Source: Nitrosomonas sp. (GTDB taxonomy: Bacteria; Pseudomonadota; Gammaproteobacteria; Burkholderiales; Nitrosomonadaceae). From it: a stretch of 64,000 nucleotides of DNA. The position numbers were made by a program, and so were the translations under genes. The notes under the pieces were generated by a model that was not told the DNA's origin, made no database searches, and saw only the letters and a program-made list of their open reading frames with translations. The stretch lies in the NCBI GenBank assembly GCA_016710135.1, contig JADJLM010000005.1, forward strand, positions 1 to 64,000, given 5' to 3'. Numbering within the stretch: the first letter of the stretch is position 1; every line of letters starts with the position of its first letter. This document shows positions 18,317 through 27,924 of the stretch, in pieces.

Positions 18317-19597
18317 CTACCAGAAACCGAATACTCGATCTGCGGCAGCTAACGTTTTAGATATATCATCCTCAGCATGTGCAGAAGAAACAAATCCTGC
18401 TTCAAATGCCGAAGGTGCAAAATAAATTCCTTCCTTTAGCATCGCATGAAAAAATCGATTAAATGCTTCTTTATCACAGGCCATCACCTCTGAGAAACTT
18501 TGAGGAAGCGTATCACTAAAATATAAACCAAACATACCGCCCACGGCCTGCGCACAAAATGCAACGTCATGTTTCCTTGCCATAGCTGTTAAGCCATCTG
18601 TTAACTGAGTTGTTTTAAGGGCAAGTTTTGAATAAAAACCCTCTGCCTGAATTTCTCGTAACGTTGCCAAACCTGCTGCAACGGAAACAGGATTTCCTGA
18701 AAGGGTGCCTGCTTGATAAACACCACCAACAGGCGCTAGGCATTGCATGATTGCTTTCTTCCCCACAAAAGCAGCAAGTGGCATGCCTCCTCCAATCACT
18801 TTACCTAAAACTGTTAAATCCGGCTGGATTTGATACATTCCTTGGGCACAGGTTAACCCAACACGAAAACCTGTCATTACTTCATCAAAAATCAAAACGC
18901 TACCATAATGAGTACATAATCTTCTTAGCTCCGTCAGGAAAGCTGGTGTTGCCTTCACTAAGTTCATATTACCAGCTACCGGCTCAACGATAACTGCTGC
19001 AATTTGCTCACCCAGCTCAGTGAAAGTACGCTTTAATCCTTCTACGTCATTAAAATTAAGCACAAGCGTATGCGCTGCTGTCTCAGTAGGAACGCCAGCC
19101 GAACTTGGATGACCAAAAGTCAATGCGCCAGAGCCTGCTTTGACCAACAATGCATCATCATGGCCATGATAACAACCTTCAAATTTTATAATATGACTCC
19201 GGCCAGTATATCCACGGGCTAAACGAATAACGCTCATTCCAGCTTCTGTTCCGGAGCTGACCAGACGTACTTGCTCTAATGACGGTAGTAGTTTACAAAG
19301 CAGCTCAGCCAAATCCAATTCTGCTTTTGTCGGAGCGCCAAAAGATAATCCATTAACCGCAGTTTCTTGAACAGCTTTAACAACCTTAGGATGTGCATGC
19401 CCTAATATTAAGGGTCCCCAGGAACCGACATAATCGATATAACATTTGCCCTCAACATCCCAGAAATAAGCACCCTGTCCCCGTTGAAAAAAAATGGGCG
19501 TTCCTCCAACTGATTTAAAGGCGCGTACCGGAGAATTAACACCGCCAGGTATATATTGCTGGGAAAGATCATATAACTGCTGATTACTTAGATTCAT
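18317..19597 (-). CDS. hemL: Glutamate-1-semialdehyde 2,1-aminomutase
   Basis: A 426-residue PLP enzyme that makes 5-aminolevulinate in the C5 pathway of heme synthesis. It has the start PGGVNSPVRAF, the substrate/PLP region SSGTEAGMSVIRLARG, and the PLP Lys in VLGKVIGGGMPLAAF. The pathway is shared with hemW and cytochrome maturation in the neighbourhood. It is followed by thiE upstream in the same orientation. Confidence 0.96.
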   Translation of the reverse strand: MNLSNQQLYDLSQQYIPGGVNSPVRAFKSVGGTPIFFQRGQGAYFWDVEGKCYIDYVGSWGPLILGHAHPKVVKAVQETAVNGLSFGAPTKAELDLAELLCKLLPSLEQVRLVSSGTEAGMSVIRLARGYTGRSHIIKFEGCYHGHDDALLVKAGSGALTFGHPSSAGVPTETAAHTLVLNFNDVEGLKRTFTELGEQIAAVIVEPVAGNMNLVKATPAFLTELRRLCTHYGSVLIFDEVMTGFRVGLTCAQGMYQIQPDLTVLGKVIGGGMPLAAFVGKKAIMQCLAPVGGVYQAGTLSGNPVSVAAGLATLREIQAEGFYSKLALKTTQLTDGLTAMARKHDVAFCAQAVGGMFGLYFSDTLPQSFSEVMACDKEAFNRFFHAMLKEGIYFAPSAFEAGFVSSAHAEDDISKTLAAADRVFGFW

Positions 19598-19629
19598 TTG
19601 TTGTCTCAGTTAATGTAATTAATAATAAA

Positions 19630-20298
19630 TTATGGATTTACTAGAAATAAATGAGTAAATCCATTTACGGCAAATGGAATATTGACAGCATTAAACAGAC
19701 TATTACTCACAGCAATGGCATCACAACCATTAGAGATGAGTAAAGCTGCATTCGTTACACTAATACCCCCGATTGCCACGATAGGAATTTTCAGAACTTT
19801 CTTTGCTTGGATTAGTAAATCGGGGTTTGCTTTAACGGTATTCATTTTAGTTCTTGAGGCAAAAAAAGCACCGAAAGCAACATAATTAGCGCCTTCTTTC
19901 TCCGCTACTAGCGCTAAATCTAGCTGATTGTAGCAAGAAGCGCCTATTATTTTATGCTTACCCAGATAAGCTCTTGCTTCCCGAATAGTAAGATCATTGC
20001 TTCCAAGATGAAGCCCATCGGCATTGACAGCAAGCGCGATATCCAAGTGATCATTGATAATTAATTTTGCTCCATATCGCTGACATCGTTTCTTAATCGC
20101 ACATGCCTGGTGAACTCGTTGCTCGTGAGCGTTAGTTTTATTTCGATATTGAATAAACTGAACACCGGATGATAGAACTTGATCTACTTTCTCAACCAAA
20201 TCGTTTGTATTCTCGATATCCGGGGTAATTGCATACAATCCTTCAACCCAATTCTGCTGCACAATCGATGTATTATTTCTGGTCTGATTCACCTTCAT
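19630..20298 (-). CDS. thiE: Thiamine-phosphate synthase
   Basis: A 222-residue TIM-barrel enzyme joining HMP-diphosphate to thiazole phosphate. Motifs are YAITPD, IQYRNK, INDHLDIALAVNADGLHLG, GASCYN and VAIGGIS. Its start overlaps the end of thiD by 26 bp, so the two are translated from one message. The first 15 residues (MKVNQTRNN...) look like an extension, but no better Met is available. Confidence 0.93.
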   Translation of the reverse strand: MKVNQTRNNTSIVQQNWVEGLYAITPDIENTNDLVEKVDQVLSSGVQFIQYRNKTNAHEQRVHQACAIKKRCQRYGAKLIINDHLDIALAVNADGLHLGSNDLTIREARAYLGKHKIIGASCYNQLDLALVAEKEGANYVAFGAFFASRTKMNTVKANPDLLIQAKKVLKIPIVAIGGISVTNAALLISNGCDAIAVSNSLFNAVNIPFAVNGFTHLFLVNP

Positions 20299-21100
20299 TG
20301 GAAGCCCAAAAAAATCGATCAGGCAGATATTGCCCCATTCCTGGACGAAATCCTGATTTTAGTGTATTCCAGGTATAATCTTGCGCCTCATATACGCCTT
20401 CCGATACAGACATTCCATGTGCCAGCGCAGCCGATATTGCTGAAGATAACGTGCAGCCCGATCCGTGGAATGTTCCAGGTAATCTTTGCCATTCATCAAC
20501 ACGAATCACTCCTTTATTATCATAAAGGGTGTTAATTACCTTAGAAGTATTTTCGTGTGTGCCTGTAATCAAGACATATTGGCAACCCAAACGTAAAAAA
20601 GATTTTGCGCTTTCACCCAAGTCAAATATTTCAGCATCTTCTTCATTTTCCTGCGCTAATCTTCTCGCTTCCAAACTATTGGGTGTAATGATTGTCGTCT
20701 GTGGAAAAAGTAACTCACGCATCGCTTGAAGAATTTCATCATTAGCAAACGAATCGCCACGACTAGATGCAAGCACTGGATCAAGCACGAGAGGAATATT
20801 AGGGTAGTCCGCAACGACTTCAGCAATCGTCATGATTGCCTCAACACTTCCTAATACGCCAATTTTAAACGCATTCACTGGCATGTCTTCAAGCACGATT
20901 CTGGCCTGATCAGCCACCCATTCGGAGTCAAGTGGAAGGAAACTTTCTACGCCAACAGTATCCTGAACGGTAATCGCGGTAATTACAGAAAGAGGATGAC
21001 AACCCATACTCGCTAATGTAAGAATATCAGCTTGAATGCCTGCACCACCACTCGGGTCACTCGCAGCAAAGGATAGTACGATAGGTGGTGGTTGTAACAT
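20273..21100 (-). CDS. thiD: Hydroxymethylpyrimidine/phosphomethylpyrimidine kinase
   Basis: A 275-residue ribokinase-fold enzyme phosphorylating HMP-P to HMP-PP for ThiE. Conserved blocks are FAASDPSGGAGIQADI, VTAITVQDT-like ITAITVQDTVG, DPVLASSRGDSF and the anion hole/catalytic Asp in GTFHGSGCTLSSAIS. ThiE follows directly, so the two final steps of thiamine phosphate synthesis are in one operon. ThiO (35 kb) may provide the thiazole branch. Confidence 0.94.
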   Translation of the reverse strand: MLQPPPIVLSFAASDPSGGAGIQADILTLASMGCHPLSVITAITVQDTVGVESFLPLDSEWVADQARIVLEDMPVNAFKIGVLGSVEAIMTIAEVVADYPNIPLVLDPVLASSRGDSFANDEILQAMRELLFPQTTIITPNSLEARRLAQENEEDAEIFDLGESAKSFLRLGCQYVLITGTHENTSKVINTLYDNKGVIRVDEWQRLPGTFHGSGCTLSSAISAALAHGMSVSEGVYEAQDYTWNTLKSGFRPGMGQYLPDRFFWASNEGESDQK

Positions 21101-21152
21101 GCAATAATTCCGTAAAATGATATTTTAACTTAAAAGGGTATATCAATCTATT

Positions 21153-21341
21153 ATGTCAACCGATCAAAATCCAGTTTATCATCGTTACATGTGCCTGATA
21201 TGCGGATATATTTACGATGAAGCAGAAGGTTCACCACAAGAAGGCATCCCTCCTGGTACGCGCTGGGAAGATGTACCTATTAACTGGACATGTCCAGAAT
21301 GCGGTGCTCGTAAAGATGATTTTGAAATGGTTAAACTTTAA
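21153..21341 (+). CDS. Rubredoxin
   Basis: A 62-residue one-iron protein with the two CxxC loops CLICGYIYD and CPECGARK. It shuttles single electrons in oxidative-stress or hydroxylase pathways. It is divergent from thiD by 52 bp, and its TAA overlaps the next gene's ATG by one base (TTTAATG), so gloA is co-translated. Confidence 0.95.
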   Translation: MSTDQNPVYHRYMCLICGYIYDEAEGSPQEGIPPGTRWEDVPINWTCPECGARKDDFEMVKL

Positions 21342-21730
21342 TGCGCATACTTCATACGATGCTCCGAGTTGGGAATCTCGACAATTCGCTTAAATTCTAT
21401 ACTCAAGTACTCGGGATGCAATTGCTTCGTCAGAAAGATTATCCAGAAGGAAAGTTTACCCTAGCTTTTGTAGGTTATCAGGATGAATCGGACGGGGCAG
21501 TTCTCGAGCTTACGCATAATTGGGATACAGAAAAATATGATATTGGAACGGGTTATGGTCACATTGCGATAGAAGTAGCTGATGCATATCAGGCTTGTGA
21601 TAATGTCAGGAAATTAGGTGGAAAGGTGATTCGAACAGCGGGTCCCATGAAACATGGGACGACAATCATTGCATTTGTTGAAGATCCTGATGGCTATAAA
21701 ATTGAGTTTATTCAAAAGAAAAATCAATAG
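21341..21730 (+). CDS. gloA: Lactoylglutathione lyase (glyoxalase I)
   Basis: A 129-residue metalloenzyme converting the methylglyoxal-glutathione adduct to lactoylglutathione. It has two vicinal-oxygen-chelate repeats: HTMLRVGNLDNSLKFYTQVLGM, LELTHNWDTEKYDIGTGYGHIAIEV and FVEDPDGYKIEFI. Metal ligands His (HTM), Glu (LELTHN), His (GHIAI) and Glu (KIEFI) are all present. It forms a two-gene unit with rubredoxin. Confidence 0.94.
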   Translation: MRILHTMLRVGNLDNSLKFYTQVLGMQLLRQKDYPEGKFTLAFVGYQDESDGAVLELTHNWDTEKYDIGTGYGHIAIEVADAYQACDNVRKLGGKVIRTAGPMKHGTTIIAFVEDPDGYKIEFIQKKNQ

Positions 21731-21793
21731 ACAAAGGGGTTTTCTATGTAAAAGCAGTAATTTCACTCCAGAATTCAACACTCGTTCATAAAC

Positions 21794-22504
21794 TTAATAA
21801 CGATGCAACAGAAAAACAGTTGGTTTTTTTTCAAGATCTGGCAAATTAGTTTGCCAGTCTTTTATTGATCGCGTTTTCACTGTTTCATCTTGCATTGTAA
21901 GATTACTAGCTATACATAAGCGAGTGCTTATTTGACAGTGAGTAATCAGCAGTTCGAATAACTTCTTATTCCGATAAGGTGTCTCGATAAAAATTTGAGT
22001 TTGATTCAACTTGAACGATTCCAACTCAATCTGAATTATCTTCTTGATACAAGACATCTTATCGATGGGTAAGTACCCGTGAAAACAGAAACACTGCCCA
22101 TTTAATCCAGAAGCCATTAGCGCCAATAATATCGAAGATGGCCCCACCAGGGGAACAACTTGTATTCTCTTTTCATGAGCTATCCGAACCAAATTTGCTC
22201 CAGGATCAGCGATAGCTGGGCATCCCGCCTCTGATAGCAGACCCATATCATTTCCAGCATAAATAGGCCAGAGCAAGCTATCTAATACATTAACAGGTGT
22301 ATGCTTATCCAGAATTTGTAGCGTGAGGTCTTGAATAGACTGTTGCAGGGCAATCTGCTTCAAAAAATGCCTCGCGGTTTTCGGATGTTCAACAACAAAA
22401 TGCGTTAAATTTGCAATACACTGCTTAACATGGTTTGGAATAACCCAATCAACCGCCCTTTCACCCAAAGGAGAGGGAATGAGAAATAACCTACCATATT
22501 GCAT
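21794..22504 (-). CDS. RsmI-like SAM-dependent tetrapyrrole-methylase-fold protein
   Basis: Member of the RsmI/YraL group, which modifies 16S rRNA or related substrates. It has LIPSPLGE at the start, DMGLLSEAGCPAIADPGANLV, VVPLVGPSSILLALMASGL and GYLP. Those are RsmI motifs, but the region after them is diverged, so it is probably the second RsmI-like paralogue found in several betaproteobacteria. I chose the ATG at 22504 because the family starts near this point; an in-frame TTG at 22531 adds nine residues. Confidence 0.8.
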   Translation of the reverse strand: MQYGRLFLIPSPLGERAVDWVIPNHVKQCIANLTHFVVEHPKTARHFLKQIALQQSIQDLTLQILDKHTPVNVLDSLLWPIYAGNDMGLLSEAGCPAIADPGANLVRIAHEKRIQVVPLVGPSSILLALMASGLNGQCFCFHGYLPIDKMSCIKKIIQIELESFKLNQTQIFIETPYRNKKLFELLITHCQISTRLCIASNLTMQDETVKTRSIKDWQTNLPDLEKKPTVFLLHRY

Positions 22505-22589
22505 ACAAGAGAAAATATAATATACGATCAATGCTACTCAATAATGCCTAGTAGCAAGTATCAATTAACCTTTAGGATTTCGACACGAC

Positions 22590-22979
22590 TTAGTGTAGAA
22601 CTCTTGGGACACTTAAAACAAATTCTGGTATTTCGACCGAAAAATGAACGCCATCTTCAGCAACCATCTGATAGCTTCCTTTCATTGAGCCGGCAAATGA
22701 AGAAATAGCTGTGCCACTTGTATACTCAAAACTATCGCCAGGCTTTAGTAATGGCTGTTCACCAACAACACCCAATCCTCTCACTTCATGCACATCCCCA
22801 TCTCCACTCGTAATAATCCAGTGACGGCTTATCAGCTGCGATGCAATTGAACCAGTATTAGAAATAGTGATTGTATAAGCAAACACATGTCGACCTGTTT
22901 CCTCATCAGATTGTTCAGATAGATAAGCAGTTCTAACTACTATATCGATATCATATTTCTTTTCATTATCCATGTTCAA
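22590..22979 (-). CDS. apaG: ApaG protein
   Basis: A 129-residue FN3-like fold protein (DUF525). Conserved segments: VFAYTITISNTGSIASQLISRHWIIT, VRGLGVVGEQPLLKPG, YTSGTAISSFAGSMKGSYQM. It has been linked to cobalt resistance and magnesium efflux in enterics, but its biochemical role is unsettled. It lies between the RsmI-like gene and pilG. Confidence 0.93.
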   Translation of the reverse strand: MNMDNEKKYDIDIVVRTAYLSEQSDEETGRHVFAYTITISNTGSIASQLISRHWIITSGDGDVHEVRGLGVVGEQPLLKPGDSFEYTSGTAISSFAGSMKGSYQMVAEDGVHFSVEIPEFVLSVPRVLH

Positions 22980-23011
22980 ACCACTATAACCATTCAGAAT
23001 AGGTTATTTCA

Positions 23012-23431
23012 TCAAGCGACTTTGTTTTGTTGCTGCGTGTGTTTTTTTATTGTATTTAGCAAGCCTTCTTTCGTAAAAGGCTTGGTTAAATATTCATCTG
23101 ACCCTACCATCCTTCCACGAGCCCGATCAAATAAGCCACTTTTACTTGATAGCATAATTACCGGAACAGAATGAAAGCGAGGGTTTTTTTTGATAAGCAT
23201 ACAAGCCTGATAACCATCCAAGCGGGGCATTACGATATCAAGAAAAATAACATCGGGTTGATGATCGATGATTTTAGCCATCGCGTCAAAACCATCTGTT
23301 GCCAGGATAACTTCGCAACCCGATTGAGCTAGAAAAATTTCGGCACTGCGACGTATCGTATTGCTGTCATCGACTATCATGATCTTTTTCCCTACCAAAT
23401 CATTCCCACTTGTTGCCTCCGTCATTTCCAT
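23012..23431 (-). CDS. pilG: Chemotaxis-like response regulator (PilG type)
   Basis: A 139-residue single REC domain with phosphoacceptor Asp in VIFLDIVMPRLDGYQACM, Thr/Ser switch in IMLSSKSGLFDRARGR and Lys in YLTKPFTKEGLL. The GLFDRARGRMVGSDEYLTKPF block is the PilG signature for twitching motility. The type IV pilus minor pilin operon 5 kb away supports this, but no other pil-chp gene lies next to it. Confidence 0.83.
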   Translation of the reverse strand: MEMTEATSGNDLVGKKIMIVDDSNTIRRSAEIFLAQSGCEVILATDGFDAMAKIIDHQPDVIFLDIVMPRLDGYQACMLIKKNPRFHSVPVIMLSSKSGLFDRARGRMVGSDEYLTKPFTKEGLLNTIKKHTQQQNKVA

Positions 23432-23545
23432 GCTCCCTTTTATTCTCGTTTATATATGGATGGTACTCTATCGCCTTCCCTCAAACTAGCAAACGGTTCA
23501 TTAACACAGTAGCTATATTATAGGATGAAACATAGCGATACAGAA

Positions 23546-25003
23546 TCACTTCTGCCAGAAAGCTTTTGTGAACACGATTAGTAATGTATAGAATTCTAGT
23601 CGTCCTAATAACATTGCAAAACTACATATCCAAATCTGAAAATCCGAAAGCGACGCGTAAGTAGTTGCTGGCCCAATCTGATTTAATCCTGGCCCTAGAT
23701 TATTAACGCTAGCAATCGCTGCTGAAACAGCAGTCATCTCATCAAGACCACCCAGCGTCAGTAATAGCGTTATTAAAATAATCGAAGATAAATAAACAAA
23801 TAAAAAAACAAGAACAGCGAAGATAATTTGATTTGAAATAACATTCCGGCCAAGCTTAACGGGAGAAATTGCTTGAGGGTGCATGATCGTGATCATCTCC
23901 CGAAAAAACTGGCGATACAAAATACGTACCCGTATCATTTTAATACCACCGCCTGTTGACCCTGACGATGTGCAAAAACCTGACAAAAATAACATCCATA
24001 AAGGCGCAAAAATAGGCCATAGACTATAATCTGTATTGCTAAATCCAGTTGTAGTCGCTACTGATATAGTATTAAAAGCTGCATAACGAAGCGCATTCAG
24101 AGGATCATCATAAACCCCCATTAACCAAAGATAAACTGCAAGCAAAATACAGCTCGATAATACGAGATAGATATAAGGCCTTATCTCGGGGTCATTCTGG
24201 TAAGAAGAAAAGCTTTTCGCCCGCCAAACTAAAAAATGAGTTGCATAATTGATTCCACTAATAAGCATGAATACCATTGCAACCATTTCGATTACAGGAG
24301 AATCCCAGTATCCATAGCTTGCATCGTGAGAAGAGAAACCACCGAGACCTAACGTGGTAAAGGCATGCATTATTGCATCAAACCAATTCATTCCTGCTAG
24401 TCTGTAAGCAATCAAGCAAGCAATTGTCAAAACCAAGTAAACAAGCCATAGCCCCTTTGCGGTTTCTGCAATCCGCGGTGTTAATTTAGCTTCTTTCATG
24501 GGCCCTGGAATTTCTGCTTTAAATAATTGCCTTCCCCCAACACCGAGCATAGGGAGGATTGCGACGGCCAACACAATAAGACCCATACCACCAAGCCATA
24601 CCATCTCTCCTCTCCAAAGATTAATCGAGTAAGGTAGTGCATCTAATCCAGTAAGGACCGTTCCACCTGTCGCAGTCAATCCAGAAGTCGCTTCATAATA
24701 AGCTTTTGCAATGCTCAACTCAGGAAAATAACTAAGTAAAGGAAGCATACCAAAGCATGGAAGCAACAGCCACACTAGAACAACCAGTAGAAAACCATCT
24801 CGTATCTGTAGTTCTCTTTTATACGGAAGAGTAATAAGGCTTATAACAATTCCAGATATGAATGTAATCAGAATTGAATTACTAAAAATAGTAGATAAAC
24901 CATCATCGAACCATACTGCAACTCCGTAGGGTATTAACATGGTCAATGCAAACACAGTAATGATCTTACCGAGCAAATTTACAACCGATAAAAAATGGCT
25001 CAT
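23546..25003 (-). CDS. trkH: Trk potassium uptake protein TrkH
   Basis: A 485-residue K+ channel/transporter of the inner membrane with four pore repeats. Selectivity segments are visible, for example SGLTATGGTVLTGLD, HAFTTLGLGGFSSHD and TTTGFSNTD. It works with the cytoplasmic regulator TrkA directly upstream (13 bp gap). Confidence 0.95.
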   Translation of the reverse strand: MSHFLSVVNLLGKIITVFALTMLIPYGVAVWFDDGLSTIFSNSILITFISGIVISLITLPYKRELQIRDGFLLVVLVWLLLPCFGMLPLLSYFPELSIAKAYYEATSGLTATGGTVLTGLDALPYSINLWRGEMVWLGGMGLIVLAVAILPMLGVGGRQLFKAEIPGPMKEAKLTPRIAETAKGLWLVYLVLTIACLIAYRLAGMNWFDAIMHAFTTLGLGGFSSHDASYGYWDSPVIEMVAMVFMLISGINYATHFLVWRAKSFSSYQNDPEIRPYIYLVLSSCILLAVYLWLMGVYDDPLNALRYAAFNTISVATTTGFSNTDYSLWPIFAPLWMLFLSGFCTSSGSTGGGIKMIRVRILYRQFFREMITIMHPQAISPVKLGRNVISNQIIFAVLVFLFVYLSSIILITLLLTLGGLDEMTAVSAAIASVNNLGPGLNQIGPATTYASLSDFQIWICSFAMLLGRLEFYTLLIVFTKAFWQK

Positions 25004-25016
25004 TAATATCAGTTAA

Positions 25017-26462
25017 TTATAAAAATGATGCACTAACCTGAAATAATTTCTCGATTTGTCGAATCATTTTTTTATTAATAACAAAAACAATGACGTGGTC
25101 CTCTGACTCAATCACAGTATCATGGTGCGCTATAATGGCTTTAGCTTTATTTTTGCTTTCAGTATCGTTTTCTTTATCGCCATTTTTATTACTCCAACGC
25201 TCTTCTTCAGAAGGCAATCCTCTTACAATGGCTCCAATAGTGGCGCCTTTTGGTAATTGAATTTCCTTCACTTTCTTTCCAACCACATGGGAAGAATTAG
25301 CGTCGCCATGCGCGATTAACTCCAGCGCTTCAGCGGCGCCACGCCGAAGACTATGCACTACTGCAACATCACCCTGTCTAACATAAGCGAGCAATGAACC
25401 TATCGTCACTTGTGCTGGAGAAATCGCAATATCGATGCCACTGCTTTGAACTAAATCAACATAAATACTGCGATTAATCAACGCAATAACTTTACGTGCT
25501 CCCATTTTTTTGGCGAGCAATGAAGCCATAATGTTATTTTCATCATCATTTGTTAGTGCGCAGAACACATCCATTTCTGCTACATTTTCACTTTCTAGTA
25601 ATTCCTCGTCGGTTACATCTCCATGCAATACTAATGAATCCTGAAGTTCTTGCGCTAAATATTCACAATTCTTAGTATCTCGCTCGATCACTCTAACTTG
25701 ATAGTTTTTTTCAAGTACTTGTGCAAGACGCTTACCAATTTTACCACCGCCAGCAATCATAATTCGTTTGGCTGGCTTATCCATCCTACGCAACTCAGCC
25801 ATTACAGCTCTGATATCTTCGGTCGCAGCTATAAAAAAAACCTCATCGCCAGCTTCAATAACCGTATCGCCTTCTGGAAGAATCGGACGATCTTTCCTGA
25901 ATATTGCGGCAACCCGTGTATTCACATTGGGCACATGACGACGCAACTCCTGCAACTGTTGCCCAACTAGCGGTCCACCTTGCAAGGCTTTCACTGCTAC
26001 CAAACTTATTTTTCCATGAGCAAAATCCAATACTTGCAGTGCTTCTGGAAATTCAATTAGATTCTCGATATATTCTGTAATTATCTGTTCAGGGCAAATC
26101 GCAAAATCCACACAGAAATTATCTTTTGCAAAAATTTCTGAATGCTCAAGGTACTCAGTTGAGCGAATTCGCGCAATCTTTGTGGGTGTATTGAATAGAC
26201 TCGCTGCAAGCTTGCAAGATACCAGATTTACTTCATCGCTCTCTGTAACAGCTAGAATCATATCCGCATCTTCAGCACCTGCACGTTTTAATACTGAAGG
26301 ATAGGAAGCATTCCCGACAATCGTTCTGAGGTCTAAACGATCCTGCAGCAAAGCTAACTGCTCTGAAACGATATCAACAACCGTAATATCATTCGATTCG
26401 CTAACCAAACTTTCTGCTACTGTAGAACCAACTCGCCCCGCACCTAAAATGAGAATCTTCAA
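25017..26462 (-). CDS. trkA: Trk potassium uptake NAD-binding protein TrkA
   Basis: A 481-residue protein with two RCK (TrkA-N plus TrkA-C) halves. The Rossmann motifs are ILGAGRVGSTVAESL at residue 4 and IMIAGGGKIGKRLAQVL near residue 234, and KARIRS-like contact residues are present. It gates TrkH in response to nucleotides. It has the usual trkA-trkH order. Confidence 0.95.
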   Translation of the reverse strand: MKILILGAGRVGSTVAESLVSESNDITVVDIVSEQLALLQDRLDLRTIVGNASYPSVLKRAGAEDADMILAVTESDEVNLVSCKLAASLFNTPTKIARIRSTEYLEHSEIFAKDNFCVDFAICPEQIITEYIENLIEFPEALQVLDFAHGKISLVAVKALQGGPLVGQQLQELRRHVPNVNTRVAAIFRKDRPILPEGDTVIEAGDEVFFIAATEDIRAVMAELRRMDKPAKRIMIAGGGKIGKRLAQVLEKNYQVRVIERDTKNCEYLAQELQDSLVLHGDVTDEELLESENVAEMDVFCALTNDDENNIMASLLAKKMGARKVIALINRSIYVDLVQSSGIDIAISPAQVTIGSLLAYVRQGDVAVVHSLRRGAAEALELIAHGDANSSHVVGKKVKEIQLPKGATIGAIVRGLPSEEERWSNKNGDKENDTESKNKAKAIIAHHDTVIESEDHVIVFVINKKMIRQIEKLFQVSASFL

Positions 26463-26523
26463 AGTGTATTACTCAATCTCTTAACAAGAAAAGAACAGCC
26501 ACAACAATAATAAACGTACTTAT

Positions 26524-27324
26524 CTATTTGAGTAGTAAATATTGTTCCCTAACCCAATCGCGCCACTGCTCAAACAGTCCTAAATCTAGAGCTGCGATGA
26601 CTGAGCGCTGCCATGTCGCTTCTGACCAATAATCATCCTGGTCAAAACTGCACATGTGCCCTCTCGCTTCCTCCAGAATAAGGCTCCCTGCAGCATAATC
26701 CCAAGGTTTTTGCCCACCATGCAAATAGAGATCAAAATAACCAGCAGCGGTATAACACCATTCTAAAGCACAAGCACCATAATTCCTTTGCGAAGCATAG
26801 GGTGGAGTAGCTGCTATTTTTGCAGCCAATTTGCGGGGTAATCTTTTTAAATCAACATTTGCTACTGCGCTCTGTAATGAAACAGCGGATTTTCTTATAG
26901 GTAATGCAATTCCATTAAGAAAAGCGCCTTTCCCTCGCTCCGCACAGAATAATTCTTTGGTAACAGGATTATAAATGACCCCAAGTATACTTTTCCCGCT
27001 CTGCATCAAAGCAACAGAAATTGCAAAATAAGGAAGTCCATTATAAAAATTAGATGTGCCATCAATTGGGTCAATACTCCATAACCCTGCAGACCCCTCT
27101 TCCCAACATTTCAACTGTTCTTGTTGCGACATTTCTTCACCCATCACAACCACAGGGTACAGTGCTGCTAATTCCTTCACTAAGCTCGCTTGCGCAGCAA
27201 GATCCGCCTCCGTATAAAAACTACCATCTCCTTTATGTTGACGACCTACTTGCATGAAGCGCGGCATAACATCTTTCTCCGCTACGCGTTTAACTATGGC
27301 AATGACTTGCTTAAGCATTTCCAT
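26524..27324 (-). CDS. Inositol monophosphatase family phosphatase
   Basis: A 266-residue Mg2+/Li+-dependent phosphatase of the SuhB/CysQ superfamily. Metal ligands are in VVMGEEMSQ, IDPIDGTSNFYNGL and KPWDYAAGSLILEEARG. I cannot tell whether the substrate is inositol phosphate, PAP, or another sugar phosphate. Its start overlaps the end of the downstream neighbour by 14 bp. Confidence 0.88.
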   Translation of the reverse strand: MEMLKQVIAIVKRVAEKDVMPRFMQVGRQHKGDGSFYTEADLAAQASLVKELAALYPVVVMGEEMSQQEQLKCWEEGSAGLWSIDPIDGTSNFYNGLPYFAISVALMQSGKSILGVIYNPVTKELFCAERGKGAFLNGIALPIRKSAVSLQSAVANVDLKRLPRKLAAKIAATPPYASQRNYGACALEWCYTAAGYFDLYLHGGQKPWDYAAGSLILEEARGHMCSFDQDDYWSEATWQRSVIAALDLGLFEQWRDWVREQYLLLK

Positions 27325-27877
27325 CAGTACGCCATTTTATCGAACAACCAATGCTAGGTATTTGATCTATCGGTCCTTTACCAGTTTTCGCAACTTGCAC
27401 CATCGCCTCGAATAAATCACGACGAGCATCGACAAGAGCGGCCTCCTTACGCGATGCATCAAGGCGTCCTCGATATTGAAGCTCTAATTTATCATTAAAG
27501 CCAAAAAAGTCTGGTGTACAAACGGCTCCATATCGCTTTGCAATTTCTTGAGATTCATCCCAAACATAAGGAAAGGGATAATTATATTCCTTAGCTATTT
27601 TGGTCATGTTTTCAAATGAGTCGTCTGGATAATCCAGTGGATCATTAGACATAATCGCGATGGAATTAACACCATATGCTTCAAGCTCTCTTACATCGCG
27701 AATAATACGATCTCGGATCGCTTTCACATACGGGCAATGATTACATATAAACATCACCAATAGCCCATTCTTCCCTCTGGATAAAGACAAGCCATATCGC
27801 TTTCCATCAACCCCCATTAAATCAAAATCAACTGCTTTCCACCCAAATTCACAAACTGGTGTCTCCAAACTAGCCAT
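27311..27877 (-). CDS. Thioredoxin-like/peroxiredoxin-like family protein
   Basis: A 188-residue cytosolic protein of the AhpC/TSA-like group. The redox motif is FICNHCPYVKAI near residue 40, with a single Cys pair (Cys-X2-Cys as CNHC) and a later VCTPDFFGF. Similar proteins reduce small molecules or act as thiol-based peroxidases; activity here is unproven. It overlaps the phosphatase gene, so both are likely co-expressed. Confidence 0.82.
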   Translation of the reverse strand: MASLETPVCEFGWKAVDFDLMGVDGKRYGLSLSRGKNGLLVMFICNHCPYVKAIRDRIIRDVRELEAYGVNSIAIMSNDPLDYPDDSFENMTKIAKEYNYPFPYVWDESQEIAKRYGAVCTPDFFGFNDKLELQYRGRLDASRKEAALVDARRDLFEAMVQVAKTGKGPIDQIPSIGCSIKWRTDGNA

Positions 27878-27924
27878 ACCGACTTCTCCAAACTATTGTT
27901 CTTCTTAACATCTATAATATTATC